Assembly: GCA_030428345.1 (NCBI GenBank)
Contig: JAUIBM010000103.1
Span: 1-8,419 of the forward strand
Length of the DNA stretch: 8,419 nt
Direction of reading: 5' to 3'
From: Alphaproteobacteria bacterium
Lineage (GTDB): Bacteria; Pseudomonadota; Alphaproteobacteria; Rhizobiales; Rhizobiaceae
Positions 7,135 through 8,419 of the stretch are shown here, piece by piece (position 1 is the stretch's first letter; each line of letters starts with the position of its first letter). The notes under the pieces were generated by a model. The model was not told the origin of the DNA. It saw only the letters and a program-made list of their open reading frames with translations, and made no database searches. The translations under genes were made by a program, and so were the position numbers.

Positions 7135-8419
7135 GATGTCGTTTGCTCCATCAGGTGATCCAGTTCGCCATAGTCAGGGACGCGCGCGTCGATCGCGACG
7201 CCGCGCCTGAAGACAGTCCGGTCGCTTTCCGGGCGCGACAGCAATTCCGTCCAGCTTCGCCCCTTGAACAGGATGAAATCGGCCGGTCCGCCAACCGCCA
7301 GCCTTCCGACATCGCCGTCCAGCCCCATCGCATCGGCGGGATTCGCGAGTGCGGCCTTCGGCCAGTCCGCCACCGGGTGGTCGAAATGCGCGATCCGCGT
7401 CGCCATCCGGTAGACTTCCAGCATGTCGAGATCGCCATAGGCGTAGAACGGGTCGCGGGTATTGTCCGAAGCGACGCAGACATTGACGCCCCGCACCTTC
7501 AATTCGTGCAGCAGCGTGACGCCGCGCCAGCGAGGCGTGGTGTTGTCGGCCCGGCGATCCTGCAGGAAGAGATTGCACATCGGCAGCGAGACGACCGAGA
7601 TCGGGGTCTGGGCCACAAGATCCAGCGTTCGCAGCACCTCGTCATCCGGCTGGCGCGCCAGCGCACAGCAATGCCCGACCAGAATGCGGCGCTCGAAGCG
7701 ATGCCGGATGGCCGCCTCCGCGATCAGCCGCAAGGACACGGCCGAGACATCCTGCGTCTCGTCGGCATGGAAATCAAGATCGAGGTCGCGCTCGATGGCG
7801 TTCTCGAACACCCGGTCGAGCAGCGCCTCGATGTCCGGGACCATATAGGTGACGGCCCCCAGCACCCCGCCCGCCGCCTTGACACGATCTGCCAGCGCGC
7901 CGAACCAGCCAGCTTCGCGAACGCCATCGATGCCAATCAGGCTCGCCCCCTGCAAATCGATCCTGCCTGCCCAGCGCTCGCGAACCCGCTCGAACACTGG
8001 CCAGGAGATGGTCTCCTGCGGCGCGATCGAGTCGAGATGGGTGCGGATCGCCGCGGTTCCATGCGCATGGGCGCAGCGCAGTGCAAATTCCATGCGCGCC
8101 TCGACATCACCCGCCGACCAATTGGCTGCGCGGTCGGCCCCCACGGCCTCCAGCGCGCCGGCGAAGCTGCCGTCTGGATTGGACCTGCGCGCCCAGATAT
8201 GACCCTTGTCCAGATGGGTATGGCAATCGACGAATGCCGGCATCACGATGCGCCCGCCAAGATCGTCGGGGCCGGTTTCGTCGGTCGGTGACGCGGGAGA
8301 GATCGAGGCAATCCGGCCATCGGTGACTTCGAGGTCGTAGAGCCCGAAACCATCCCTGTCATGGGCCGCCCCGCCAGGGACTTTCAGGGACGAAGCGTGC
8401 AACCTGACCTTTCTCAGGG
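7131..8419 (-). CDS. CodA-like metal-dependent amidohydrolase / deaminase, 5' partial
   Basis: A TIM-barrel amidohydrolase of the cytosine-deaminase-like group, expected to hydrolyse a C-N bond of a small heterocyclic or amide compound. Counting from TTG 8402 (423 residues): metal ligands HTH (61-63) in DCHTHLDKGH, HADE (212-215), HCCAL (244-248) and SDN (312-314, with Asp313). These align with His61, His63, His214, Glu217, His246 and Asp313 of E. coli CodA. PMCNLFLQDR (274-283) and DPFYAYGDLDML (317-328) are also CodA-like. Three CodA substrate residues differ: Gln156 aligns with Ile158, Asp314 with Asn314 and Trp319 with Phe319. The small beta-sandwich is visible at both ends (LYDLEVTDGRIASI, 21-34; GGPADFILF, 371-379). 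The frame continues to the right edge as LRKVR, a plausible first strand, so the true start probably lies outside the window. It overlaps the FAD oxidoreductase gene by 4 bases. Family firm; substrate unknown and probably not cytosine. Confidence 0.9.
   Translation of the reverse strand, partial: LRKVRLHASSLKVPGGAAHDRDGFGLYDLEVTDGRIASISPASPTDETGPDDLGGRIVMPAFVDCHTHLDKGHIWARRSNPDGSFAGALEAVGADRAANWSAGDVEARMEFALRCAHAHGTAAIRTHLDSIAPQETISWPVFERVRERWAGRIDLQGASLIGIDGVREAGWFGALADRVKAAGGVLGAVTYMVPDIEALLDRVFENAIERDLDLDFHADETQDVSAVSLRLIAEAAIRHRFERRILVGHCCALARQPDDEVLRTLDLVAQTPISVVSLPMCNLFLQDRRADNTTPRWRGVTLLHELKVRGVNVCVASDNTRDPFYAYGDLDMLEVYRMATRIAHFDHPVADWPKAALANPADAMGLDGDVGRLAVGGPADFILFKGRSWTELLSRPESDRTVFRRGVAIDARVPDYGELDHLMEQTTS

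Noticed and set aside
7143..8291. Long open frame on the + strand (382 codons) opposite the amidohydrolase gene
   Set aside because: Antisense shadow of a gene with clear catalytic motifs; no recognisable family.
7131..8402. TTG at 8402 as the certain start of the amidohydrolase
   Set aside because: An AAAGG 7 bases upstream makes it possible, but the frame continues to the right edge with residues (LRKVRLHA) that look like the usual first strand of the fold. A start outside the window is more likely.

Overview
The window is a gene-dense, GC-rich stretch of bacterial chromosome. Its codon usage (strong G/C at third positions), short spacers, coupled stop/start junctions and protein family mix fit an alphaproteobacterium, most likely of the Hyphomicrobiales (Rhizobium/Mesorhizobium-like). 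That placement is inferred from style and families, not from a marker gene. No RNA gene, insertion sequence, CRISPR array or prophage signature is visible, and no gene-free stretch exceeds about 80 bases.

Left part (1-2480, + strand): one long gene that is already open at the left edge. It encodes an unusual two-part protein. An N-terminal region resembles a GT-A-type glycosyltransferase (an IGND motif and an LPWDGN motif), and a C-terminal region is an alginate-lyase-like (PL5 / PF05426) toroid domain. It is probably a surface or exopolysaccharide protein.

Right part (2500-8419, - strand): five genes all read leftward and converge on the first gene, with 19 bases between the two stop codons. 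In transcription order they are: a CodA-like metal-dependent amidohydrolase (open at the right edge), a GlcD-type FAD-binding oxidoreductase, a flavodoxin-fold NAD(P)H:quinone-type oxidoreductase, a GNAT acetyltransferase with a second GNAT-like C-terminal domain, and a 552-residue TPR protein. The first three form a tight unit (ATGA overlap, then a 2-base gap) and look like a small catabolic operon for a nitrogen-containing compound. The amidohydrolase keeps the CodA metal and catalytic residues but not the residues that recognise cytosine, so its substrate is probably different. The last two genes follow after spacers of 81 and 76 bases. They may be read-through members or separately transcribed; a GC-rich hairpin sits just after the quinone oxidoreductase gene.

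The most noteworthy items are the glycosyltransferase-like/PL5 fusion and the amidohydrolase-flavoprotein operon of unknown substrate. I see no defence system, toxin-antitoxin pair or other mobile accessory system here.
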